From Amoebophrya sp. A120 (taxonomy: Eukaryota > Sar > Dinophyceae > Syndiniales > Amoebophryaceae): a stretch of 64,000 nucleotides of DNA. Positions 1-11,300 of the stretch are shown here, piece after piece; the stretch's first letter is position 1, and every line of letters begins with the position of its first letter. Where the stretch lies: NCBI GenBank assembly GCA_905178155.1, contig CAJINV010000004.1, positions 6,259,923 through 6,323,922 of the forward strand, read 5' to 3'. The position numbers were made by a program, and so were the translations under genes. The notes beneath the pieces are model-generated. The model did not search any database. It saw nothing but the letters and a program-made list of their open reading frames with translations, and was not told the origin of the DNA.

Positions 1-84
1 GGTCGGTGGTTGCTCAACACCATGCCCGCCCTCATTTCCCCACGACACCAGCACTGACTCTACTACTCGCACAGAACTAATTAC

Positions 85-3000
85 TTACATCCCGCAATGG
101 CGGACCAGCCACGGGTGCCGCAGCGCGTCCTCCAGGGAGATCCGTTTTTCCGGGTCTTTCGCCAAAAACTGCAGGATCAGATCCTTGGCTTCGTCTGTTG
201 GTTCCTCATCCGGCTCGATGGGCACTAGGTCGTCCGTCCTTATCGTGGGAAAAAAATTTTAAGCTCTAGTCGTGGACTCCTTGTTGTGCTGCCCATCAAA
301 TTTCTACGTCCTCTGATGTCTACACCAAACCGGGGACGTAACAAATCTATTTTTCAGTTCTTAACAGCTTTGCGACTCGCAAGAAGAACCCAAGCTCGAT
401 CATGGAGATTTTTGCAAAGATGATGAATCATGCCAGAATCAGGAACAACGACATGATGGTACATAGGTTCCAGTAAAGTTGTGAATTCCAGTGGGCACCA
501 ATTGTAGTAGTTCCTACGACTGACTATTTTCTCGCTTCTTTCCGTAGAGACGCGTCGCTGGTCGAACCGGGGCGCCTCTTTTTGAATCGCGTAGAACGTC
601 GCTTGCGTGTCGTCGCGCTCCGCATCGCCCCGGCGCTCGAAGGGACAATTGCCCATCAAAAACTCGTATGCTGCGCAAAAGTTTTTACTATCGCACTCGT
701 GGGTATCGTATACTAAACTAAATTGCAGTTTTGTTGCATGACAGATTCATTTGATTTTGATTTTGTTTCTGAATCTGTATGGATATTTCATTTTTCTTTT
801 CAAGTAAGTATCGCAATTTGTACTCGTACGAGCACGATGCTATATGCTTTTGCGATGCATAACTCGTACAGCAAGATGCCCAGCGCCCAGACGTCTACCC
901 CATACGCATGTCGTTGCTTGCTGCACATCTCCGGGGAAAGGTAGTCCAGCGTTCCGCACAGCGTCAGGCGCCGCTCGCTCTCATCGCGCAGGTGCACACT
1001 CCACCCAAAATCGGCCAGCTTCAGCACTTCTGTGGTTCGTTTGTCATTGCATTCTTTCATCATGGTGCGGATCATTTTTTTGTTCTGTACCGTAAGACAA
1101 AGTAAAGTATCATGTTGATCGCATCGCACCACGACCACATCAACCAGCGCATGAATGTTCTTGGCATCATGTTGGTATTCTCGATGAAAACAAAAAAACA
1201 CCTCTGCCGTCCGGCGTCTTGGACACAAGAATGTTCTCCGGCTTGATGTCTCGATGGGTGTATCAAAGTGAAAGAAATCGATTGCGCGGATGTAGTTTCT
1301 AGGGCAGCAGTAGACACGAAAATTATTGATCATAAGTACAACTACGCGGTCAATGTGAATGTTTGCCTTTGCGCAAGCATCATGTCAGTCGCATTAACAA
1401 AACGCCAGTCTTTTGCTGACGTAAAGTACCTATTCAAAACCCTTGACCATGCGGTCTACTTCTAGTGTAGCTTCTTATTATTTCATCTCATCGCATGCCT
1501 AAACACGCGAACCAGGATGTCAATCGACTTCGTGTCCTTGGCAGCATGCACCCACACGAAACTGCGCAAAAGAAGTTTCGTTTCCCTTTGCATACGATGA
1601 TGTGTTTCTGGTGGCAGGCCTGCAGCGCGAGTACCATCTGGCGGAAGTAGTGCGCGGCCAGGGGCTCCGGAAGCCGCTCGGGGTTGCCGTTCTTTCCCAG
1701 CACGCCGTACAGCTCGCCGTCGCTGGCGCACTCGAGCACCAGATAGATCTTTTCTTCGTCGAAAAAGTAGGTGTAGAGACGGAGCAAATTCTCGTGCCGC
1801 AGGTGCGCCTGGATCAGGATTTCCCGCCGCAGGTTGCTACACACCCCGTGCTTCACCAATTGCGCCTTGTGGAGGATCTGGTTACCACGTGTTTGATCTA
1901 ATATCCGACTCATACACAAATACTTCATCTGCTGTATTTCTAGTACAACTACAACTACATGTGAGGTACTACTAGATAGAACATGCGGTGGGCTTGGGCA
2001 ACGACATCGACAAGTTAACCGTAACTACTTTATACCTTCAAAGCGACCACGAAGCCGGTGAGGCGGTCCCGCGCGACGTAGACGTTGCCAAACTTTCCAC
2101 GGCCAAGCAGCTTCCCGATGTCAAAGTCGTCTAGGGTGTACTCGTATCAAATGCAAAAATGTCTGGGTCTGGAACAAAGCAGCTTGTCATGCTAAATCTG
2201 GATCATGTAAAAATCTGTGTTGCGTGATTACCAAAAGCTGCCCACTTTTGACCTAATCGAGCGGCAGTTTCTCATGCAGGATAGGCACGATAGAACTCTC
2301 ACAGAATCTGTCATGCTAGGTCCCGCATTCCAGACCTCATGGGTCATGGAAAACCTGCATGACAAGTTTAACACTCTTCCAGACCCAGACACTTTTGCAG
2401 TTGATAACTCCGAGGCACGCACGGACTCTTCCAAGTCGCTGGTGAGCTCCGTCCAGTCGACGGCGACGTCCTTACGGAGCAGCATCGTTTTCCGAAACGC
2501 GGCCGGATCCGCGTCGTGCAGCGGACCGCGATTACTTGTTGTTGTCCCTGTATCAACTGCAAATATGTCTGGGTCTGGAAGAATGCAAGTCTGTCATGCT
2601 TGTCTGGCAAGACTCGGGAATCTGTGTTGCACAGGCACGAACAGGCCCTCTTGCCTGTCATGCAGAAACGCAGTTTGCTATGCGGAATACGCAACAGATG
2701 GCAGCCAAAAAATTTGTCATGCATAACTGCGTATTGCAGTGCGTCAGTCTATCATTCACTTTTAGCATTACAAGTTTCCAGACCCAGACATTTTTGCAAT
2801 CCATATCCTGACGGCTTGCGCGAGGTCGCCCGGCTACTGGTCCTGGAGGACGAGGCCGAAGAACTCAAGGTGGAGCCCGCAACGACTACTCCACCTCCAC
2901 CGGGCCGCGCGGCACGAAACGACGTCGCGGTCGCGTGGTTCCGGAAGCCGGAACAACCGGACGCAGCGGAGGTGGTAGACGAGGATGTTGTACTAGAACT

Positions 3001-4080
3001 ACAAGATTCACCAGGTCGTGGTGGTCCTGTCGGAGGGACTACACCCGAAGATTTGCTATAGTAGAAGTTCTCCGCCTGGAGCTCCCTTGAGTAGCTGCTG
3101 GTGCTCCTGCCGCCTGTTTATTACAATGAAAGGCGCCCCCACCACGCCGGGAGATGCAATTGCAAAAGTTTCTGCTGCATAGTTTCCAAATGTGAACTTT
3201 TTGTCTTCTTGCATGAAAGGGGTATGAGACTCTCTGATGCAAAATCTTGGCGCGCAAGTCTGTTTTGAGTATGTAAAAGATCCGGCTGTTACTGGGCTCT
3301 TTTCTTGCAACGCAAATTTATTTAGCTAGTCAGCATGGAAAATTCTGTGATGCTCTCACATGCAAGGTGAGGAGTGTTTCCATTGCGGGGTTTTGCACTA
3401 CAAATCAACTCTGCGAAGTTCTGGGGTCGTCGTGGGGACACTTTGCAATACCATACCGCGATCGAATTGTTTGCGCTGGTCGTGGTTGAGGAGGCGCTCG
3501 TGGAAGCCACGGTCGTGGGGTGCGAAGAAAAAGAACTGCCCGGCTTCAGGGATGTTGTGCCACCGCTTTCCTGGTGGTCCATGGTGTCCGAATCAAATTC
3601 CTCCGTGCTGGTAGAAGAACACTCATCGTCGTCGACGCGCTTGTGCTTCTCACGTTGCGCCTGATTTCTGTTGTTTTTCAAGGAGATGGATGCGGTCGCT
3701 TTTATTGCAGTTGTCGGCATTTTTTTCTCCGGCGACCGGGAACCCGCGTAGCAGTTGTTGTGATCATCTCCGGTAAAAGTCCTACTTCTCCCCCGCGCAG
3801 TATTTTTATGCTGGTGGAAATTCATCTCCTGCTTGTTTTGCTCCTTTTGCTTCCAGAAACTCTGCAGCGAAGCAATGCGCGAAGGTTTGTTTCCCCCGGA
3901 AGGTTCGTTTGCAAGTTCCTCCACCGCAGCGACCCCAGCCACCGCAGCTGGGGTCGCTGCCGCGGCGGCTGGGTGACTCGGCGCGGCGGCGACAACCATT
4001 TTTGGCTCTGGTGCTTTAGGATCGACCGGCACGTCGGGCGGCAACTCTAGCTGTATTGCCTCCAGTTCTTGTACTGGCAC
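85..4080 (-). CDS. Aurora-type serine/threonine protein kinase, split by introners
   Basis: Protein kinase of the Aurora type; family members phosphorylate spindle and chromosome proteins in mitosis. Exons from 5' to 3': about 3456-4080, 2806 to about 3118, 2407-2550, 2036-2144, about 1595-1877, 1202 to about 1258, 867-1029, about 517-666, and 88 to about 237. The core is complete: GRGKFGNVY loop and VALK lysine, [18 protein letters not shown], an activation segment [16 protein letters not shown] with the usual activating threonine, [11 protein letters not shown] and C-terminal [13 protein letters not shown] introns lie at 1878-2035 and 1030-1201; others are introners. The long N-terminal part is Ser/Thr/Ala-rich and has no certain start; its join across 3119-3455 does not keep frame in the simplest model. 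The end is also open: TAA at 85-87 closes the frame, but GTAAGT at 83-88 could be a donor leading out of the window. Identity of the kinase core is secure. Confidence 0.88.
667..861. mobile_element. Introner, family B, 195 bp
   Basis: Ends are inverted repeats with the family B core (GCAAAAG and GATGC). It runs from TATG to CATA and is flanked by perfect ACTCG copies at 662-666 and 862-866. Removing the element plus one copy joins LLYE to FLMGNCPFE in the kinase, exactly the conserved Aurora motif. Confidence 0.9.
1261..1594. mobile_element. Decayed introner-like intron
   Basis: Starts TATCAAAGTGAAAGAAA; the far end read backwards is TATGCAAAGGGAAACGAAA, so the termini are still imperfect inverted repeats. 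No clean 5-bp duplication remains. Joining CACATCATC to CATCGAGAC gives [15 protein letters not shown], so the intron boundaries lie near the element ends, with GT at the donor side but no AG at the other. It looks like an old member of the system. Confidence 0.6.
2145..2406. mobile_element. Introner, family A, 262 bp
   Basis: Family A terminal inverted repeats (TATCAAATGC, then core GTCTGGGTCTGG). Flanks ACTCG and ACTCC match at four of five bases. Removal joins RASE to [15 protein letters not shown], the start of the kinase domain. Confidence 0.9.
2551..2805. mobile_element. Introner, family A, 255 bp
   Basis: TATCAACTGC start and GCAATCCATA end with inverted GTCTGGGTCTGG cores; flanks CCCTG and TCCTG differ at one base. 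Removal joins SRKPSG to TTTSNRG in the N-terminal extension of the kinase and keeps frame. Confidence 0.88.
3119..3455. mobile_element. Probable introner, family E, diverged
   Basis: Ends resemble inverted repeats of family E (TATTACAATGAAAGGCGCCC against TATGGTATTGCAAAGTGTCC) with C-rich tracts inside. The five-base flanks are unclear (CCGCC and CCGCG are possible with shifted ends). Simple removal puts the downstream part of the kinase out of frame, so the exact splice points are unknown. Confidence 0.6.
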
Positions 4081-5336
4081 GGCACAATCTTCTCCGTCGC
4101 AATGCTTCTTGAAAAATAGACCGACTCACTGTCTGGATCTGCTGACGTTTCTTTACAGAAAATCGTACGTCAAGAAAACTACAATCTGAAGATCAAGATA
4201 CAAAAAAAACGCGAAGATAGACATTATGTATCGTTCACGGTGTTAGTCTACCTAAAGGACGTTGTTTCAATATTTTGTCATTCTCCCTTGATGCAGCTTG
4301 TTGAAAACGTTGCGATTTTTTGTCTCGTTAGACGACCTGACAAAGACGTTCTTCTCTCGAGGACCCGCTCTTTCTCTTGTTCCCTCGGTGCACTGACAAA
4401 TCAGAGAGAGGACAGACTAGTCAATTTCTCTACGATTTATTTTCAATTCCAACACCCTGAGAACGAAGCATCAGAGAAGCGAAGGCAGAGAGGTTCTTAT
4501 TGATATACTGGATTGTAGTATGTTATACGTGCGTCGGGGGTTGGTGCACGAGCACGAAACGCATGATAAAAGACCACGAAGCTGCTAAACTGGTGAGTAT
4601 TGAACGCCGAAACAGCGATTCCAAGCAGTCACCATCCTTCTTTAACCCAAATCCAGGAGCAATTCATCTTGATTTCATACTTGAATTTGCAAAAATATTG
4701 TACAATATTCGATATTAGTACAGATGCTCATCGTCTTCGGGAGCATGCAACACCACAAATACAAAGACATCATCTATGCCAGAATATTATGCCAATCACC
4801 TGACCTACAATGGTCCAATGCTACACTACATATGATCAAAAATGCTACCACTACTTATTACAAATCTTTCTTGATGCTATTTCTGATGCGAATCAACGAC
4901 TTATGCAGATGATGCGATAGACCACGACAAAGTTGAAACCATAGTGATAACCATAACCAGAGAAATTTTTGTGCTAAAAGTGTGTTAAGAAAAAGAAAGT
5001 GACAAAAATGATTCGTGATTTCGAGGCTATGACCGGTGCTACCGCTGCGGAAACCTCTTCTGGTTCTGTAAAAATAAACAACATGCAAAAATAATACACA
5101 TCCATAGTGCGAGTTTTGGTTTTCACTGTTGAAGAAAATATACCTTTACGATCGGAATAAATCCTGAAACCTGCTTCTGGATTAGTTCTTGCAAACGCAA
5201 ATGCAAACGTTAAATTTTGAATGGATGAGAAAAGGAAAAGACAAACAGGCAGCAGTTGTCCTCGTTCGTCGCAGGTACTAAAAATTCGCGATGGAAACTA
5301 CCAGCTTCTTCCACCACCACCTCCTCCCGAATTCGT
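4081..5336. other. Intergenic, no gene seen
   Basis: AT-richer spacer between the kinase and the end of the next gene. Short ORFs here have no recognisable domain or biased composition. No introner or other repeat was seen. The kinase promoter and first exon may lie in it. Confidence 0.6.
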
Positions 5337-8300
5337 TCAGTACTGCGCAAATTTGTACTCGATCAGCTCTTCGATCCGGCTGGCCATGTGGTCCACCACG
5401 CAGGAGCAGAAGTGCGCCGCAAAGTCGCAGGTCATCGGTAGGCGGCCCGGCTGCAGGTTTTCCTTCAGCACCAACTTGGACATGAAGTGCAGATCCTCCA
5501 GAGACTCCGTGCTCACTTCGGAACTGTTCAGCTGGCTCCTTCCCTGCATCCGCCCCGTCTGAAAGTCCTCGGCCGTTAAGGTTTTCGACTTCATCTGAAG
5601 AGTTTATTTGGTTTGAGCAATAAACAAGGTTCGATGCTGGCTCCTGGGTCGCATTGGTATTAAACGATGAAATGATGAATGATCGTTAGAAGTTGTAAAA
5701 AAGTAGGGATCGATAAAGTTTTGAAAAAGCAGAAGACTGGTCGAGAGTTTTCATTCTATGTGTACCGGCACGTGCGGCAGGATTTTCTGCGCTTCCTCCA
5801 GTTGGCCTTTGGACAAGTGTATCACAGTGAAAAATGCCCCCACCCCCATAGTTGCAAAAAATTTGTGATGCGAAGTGTCCAACTGAAAACTTTTTGTAAT
5901 GCATGAAAGGAGTATGAATCTTTCTGATGCAGAGGCTAATTAGGCTGGCGTGTATCGCATCGCTTGCATGATGACAAGCGCAGCTCTTGCCGGGGTCTTT
6001 TGCAATACAAATTGTTGCTATTCACGACTAGAAACCTGTGATGCTGATAGATGTAAGAGGGCGACTGTTTCATTTCGAAAGGTTTGCAATACAAATGCTC
6101 CCAAGTTCGGGGGTGGGGGCATTTTTCCTCGCGATAAAGTGCACGGTGAGTTCCCAGACCAGGTCCCACAGGTCGCGCATGAGTTCCTGCTGCAGGATGA
6201 GATCCGGCAGCGTGAATTTGCGCAGCAGCATGTGGTATCAAATGCAAATATGTCTGGTTCTGAAAGATTGCGAGGTTTGTCATGCATGTTTTGCGCGACC
6301 CATGATTCCTGGATATGCATGACCTAGCATCACAGATTTTTAGAGGGGGTCCTGATGCCTATTCCGCATGAAAAATGCCCTCTCCGCGTAGCACATCAAA
6401 CTGGGCTCCTATTGCTGGCCATGATGCAATACAGTGCTTTTTCGAATCCAAAGACAGCATCACAAGTTGCATCCTTCCAGACATCCAGGGATATTTGCAA
6501 TGCATATGTGGAAGTGGTATTTCAGATAGATCTGCAGCCAGTACTTGGCGTCGACCAAAAAGTCCGTTTTCGAGATTTGGCGGAACCGCAGCTGTTTCAG
6601 CTGCGAGATTTCCTTCAGATGCATGTCCAGCAACACCGTGGACCAATGCATCAGCCGGGAGTGCAGCTTTTATCCCGTGCAAAAGTATCGTACTATCTCG
6701 TATTGCAATCACGCATCACAAATCTTCTTTTTAAGGTAAATCCGCATTACAAATTTTATTTCTCATGCTGAGGAAATTTGTAATGCACTTCTCCGAGTAC
6801 GATACTTTTGCAGTTCGTAGCTTTTCCGACTTCGCAATGTCGTACAGCCCCAGCGCGGTCTCCATCCGCGTCCGCAGCTTGTCGCACATTGCGCGGTAGG
6901 TCGGGTCCCCAGGGACGATGTTCCGATACGGGTGCTGGCGAAACACGTTCTCGATCTTCTTCGGGCGGTATGAGAGTGCACATCACCTCTCCCTCGTTCT
7001 TGTCATTTCTCATGCAAAATACCTAAAAATTTTTTACGCATTGCCTCTTGGCACTGTTAGCATGACAAGTTCTGGCAGCCCAAATAGCACTACACTCCTG
7101 TCCAACAAATTTGCCACGCAGTACTCTTGCTGACGCTTGAGCTTCTATAATTGCTGGCGTGTATGCAATACAAATGAGGGGGAGAGGGACGAGTTGTGCA
7201 CTCGCATAGGCGGAAGAAGTCGCAGCTGAACTTGCTGCCGATCGCCAGCAGCTCAAAATTTGCCTGGAATTCCGCAAACCGTTTTGCCCCCTGCTGCCCC
7301 AACAGCAGCGACTCGCGCCGCCTCGACTCGTTGGAGAGCGAATCCTATGCAGTGCAAAAGTATCGCACTCGTATAAATGCATTAGAAAATGAAAAACAAA
7401 TTTCCTCAGCATGAGAAATAAAATTTGTAATTTGTAATGCTGATGCTGATCTACCTCAAGAAAAAGATTTGTATGTAATGCATGATTGCAATGCGAGTGC
7501 GATACTTTTGCAGAGGATAAATCCTCGGCCGTGATCAACGGGTTCGCAGTTTTGTTGGACAGTCGCGAGGTGGGCGATAAGGAAGAGGGCCCTGGTGTTG
7601 ACGGCACGAGGCGCGCGTCGATCAGGATTTCGGATTTTTTCGTCGGGTACCGCTGCAGGCCGGCCAGCATTTCGCTGGTGATCTCCGACACGGCGGTCTC
7701 CACCCGCCGGCTGCGCTGCAGCTGCTGGTCCTGCTTCGAGAGCGGACTGGCGCTCAGCGACTGGCTGGCCATGTTCGCGAAAATCTTGCGGATCGCGTTC
7801 AGCTGCGCAATACAGTCTTCGTCCACCTGAAATTCGACCGGCAGGTCGGCGGAGAAGTAGCTGGAATTGAATAACGAGTGCGCGAGCACGCGCTTGTTCG
7901 GCAGCAGGCGTTCGCTTCGTTGGCCCATCAAGTTCTGCAGGTCGCTAGACAGCAGCGTGCCCCGGTTCTCGTGCAGCTCCTCCACCTGGCGTCGGATGCC
8001 CCGGATCTGCAGGTCCTGCTTCTTCCGCAGCAGCTCCAAATGCTCGCGGTAGGCGGCCACGACGGTGAGCAACTGCTGGATCTTGCCGTGCTTGCGCGCC
8101 ACCTCGTCGGAGCTCTTCGGGTCCGACCGGACCACTTCCGACAGCATCTTCCCGCCGAGGCCGCGCGGCTGCTATCCCGCCGTGTAAAAACATCCCCACC
8201 TTATAGTGCAACTATGTTTGTTGTAATGCATATCTGCATGCTGAAAATGTTCCTCATGCGGAGATGCCCACGACAGCCATTTTCTAATGCTGTATGGTAG

Positions 8301-11300
8301 TTTGTCATGCTGGAATCAGGATAAGGTTGTAGCTATTTTGTCATGCCGCTGCACTAGCTTCTACATCTACCCCAGGATTACAATACGAACCCAAACTTGT
8401 CATGCTCGACAGCCAAAACTTGGGGATTTGTGTTGCAGATCGGACAACTTGACTATGGTGTGGGAACATTTTTACACAGGATAGCTGCTGGTTCTGGTTC
8501 GTCTCCCCGCTGGAGCTGCCGGCGATGGGCGCGAGCAGGTCCGCGCAGGTCTGCGCCAGCGTGCGGTAGTTGGCGTCCCCGTTGGCCAGCGCCGTCATGG
8601 CGGACGTGACCCGCTCGACGAGCGCGAGGTTCGCGTTGGCGCGGCTGATCAGCGTGGCCTGCACCTGCATCTGGTCGTGGATCTTCTGAAACACGTCGCG
8701 CAAAATCTTCAGGATCATGTCGTCGTTCAAATTGGTGGCCTGCGACGCCGGCGCCTCCCCGTCGCGCACGACCAGCAGCCGGGCGTCGTTCAGCACCGCC
8801 CCCGCGCGCACGCCGCTCGTGATGGCGCCGGCGTTGCGGGCGGCGTCGCGGAGCTCTTGCACGGTCTCCTCTACCATAGTGTGGATGTGCGGAATGTATT
8901 CCTTCGCGACCCGCTCCGCAATAGTCGGCGGGTCAACGACTTGTTCTTCTCGTTCTTGTTTCCCTGCTGGTGCATGAGCATTATTTTTAGTGCCAAGAAC
9001 ATTATCTTTTGGCTTGCTGGGTGGAACAGCAACTACTATTCCGGAGCTGGTTGATGTGGAGTACTCCACCATCTGCTGGGTCAACTCCGTCGTGGTCAGA
9101 ATCTTCTTCGCGGAGGACCCAGCACCCGGGAGACGTTCCAAGGACGAATCGGCGATGTGCAGACACTGCAGGTACATCTCTTGCTTCTGCAGCAACCGCC
9201 GGAACGCTCCCACCGCCTCCCGCCGCTCCTGTTGGACCACCTCCAGGCCGCCGGACTTCTTGGTATCGAATGCAAATATGGCTGGGTCTGGAAGAGTCGG
9301 GGCGTGTCATGCACATTTTGCATGACCCGCGAGGTCTGTGATGCTGGTGCTAGCATCACAGATTTTTTGAGAGCTTCTTGATGCTAATTACGCATGAGAA
9401 ATGCCCTCTCCGCGTGCCAAGCACTGACTCCTCTTGCTGCTCATGCAACACAGACATATTAAGAATCCGCAGACAGCATTACAAGTTCCACTCTTCCACC
9501 CCAGACATATTCGCAATCCATACTTGGCGTGGCACTGCAACAGGTCGTCGAGGGAGAGCAAAACCATCTTCTCCAGCCCCTGGTCCAATTCCTCCAGGCG
9601 ACGGGCGAACTCGTCCTTGTGCTGCTCCGCGAGGCCGTGCCGCTTCTCCAACGCCGCGAGCACGGGCTGCACATTTATGGAACTCTCAAGCGTTCTTACA
9701 CTCCCAGCTGTTACACGATTTGTTATGAAAAACTGCTATCAGCTGCCCCTGCCACACGGTCAAGCTACTTCGCATGACAAATCCTCGCAGTGCTAAACAG
9801 GCTGACAATCTGGTGTGCCAGGTTTGTAATAGTAATGCGACAGGTGCAGGCTCCCCCTCCCCCCTCTGTCTCACTTTTCCAATTGTTGCATCACAAATTT
9901 GTGTAAAAGCAAGTGACGAGAATGCAACATTGGAGAACGCCATAACATTGGCGGCCGCGTTCGGAATCACCTGGCGCGCAAACTGCAACTCCTCGTCTAT
10001 TTCGTTTTGTTGTTCTCCCGGATTCCTAAACGCGGACTTCGCTTGTTCTTTCTTCATCTCTGCCTGCTCCGCCGCGCTGGACGGCGAAGAGCTGCTGTTG
10101 CCCTTCGCGGCGGCCTTCTTTTTATCTGCGTTTGCAACGAGCAACTTGCGCTTCTTTACGGCGGCAGCCGCCTCCGCGAGGGTCTGCTTCGCGGTCGCCA
10201 AGGTTTGCTTTCCACTGAGCACTTTCGTCTGGAAATCCACCAACTCCGCCCGACGAAGCTCCAGCGCGTCCGCCGACGTGCCGACCGCAGGCAGTTTCAA
10301 AAATTCCTGGAACGCCTCGCTCACGGCGGTCTGGCTGGAAGCGGTGAAAGAGTCCGATTGTTGATCGGGTGACGATGAACTACCGGCAGGAGATGACAGA
10401 CCCTGCTTCTTCTCCGCGTTCATGAAAGAAATCAGCAATTTGGGTCCCCCGATGTCGCGCAGCACGAGGTCCCGCTTTTCCGTGTCCTCTTTCAGTTTCG
10501 CCTCCGCGGTACCGACGGCCTTCTCCGCGAGCGTCTTCCGGTTCTCGGCCACCTCCACGCCCTTCGCGAGTTTCGTGCGCCGGGCCAGCGTATGGATTGC
10601 AAATATGTCATCTGGGTCTGGAATAAAGTTCGAACCTGTAATGCTGGTCTTACATTATTCCTTTGAAATCTGTACCGCATCACTAACAAAAGGTAAAGGC
10701 GTCGCGGCCTCGTTGTTCATACAAAAATGCATTTCCACTTTCTCATGCGGGCTGCGCATGAGATGAAGGCGTTCTGGAAAGTTGTCACGCTTGGCTGCAT
10801 TCGAAAGTGTTTCCATCGTTTACGTACGCTTTAGCATCATGACAACTTTCCAGAGATCCCAGACATCACAGTTGAAATGCATACAGCGCGGCTGCCGAGT
10901 GCCGGTCGTCGGCGTCGTCCGCGGAATGGTGCTCGCTGGAGTATGCGAGAAAAAAACTACGTAAAAAGTGTAAGTCTGTGATGCAAAGCACGCAACATCT
11001 TCAGCCTTGTCATGCTGGCCAGGCAAGAAAATCCTACTTCAAACGGGCTTCCACGTACCAGCTGTGCATGACAGAGTGTATTCTCTGTCATGCAGCACAA
11101 CAAGTGTGTCATGCTGTCACGAGACCAACACTCAAACATTTTTTTTCTTGGATATGGAGGAGACTATCTGCACCGCTTGCTTTTTCTTCACTTTCCCGGT
11201 ACCAGTGGACGAACTGGACTGCTGCTCAGAGTCCGAAATGGCCCCTGCCTTCTTCGCCAGCGGCTTCTTTTTCGCGGACTTCAATCCGGCCAACAGCCCA

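Noticed and set aside
11132-11160. Apparent stop codon ending the 11156-11845 exon
   Set aside because: The stop lies inside the family F introner; splicing carries the frame on to 10884-10941.
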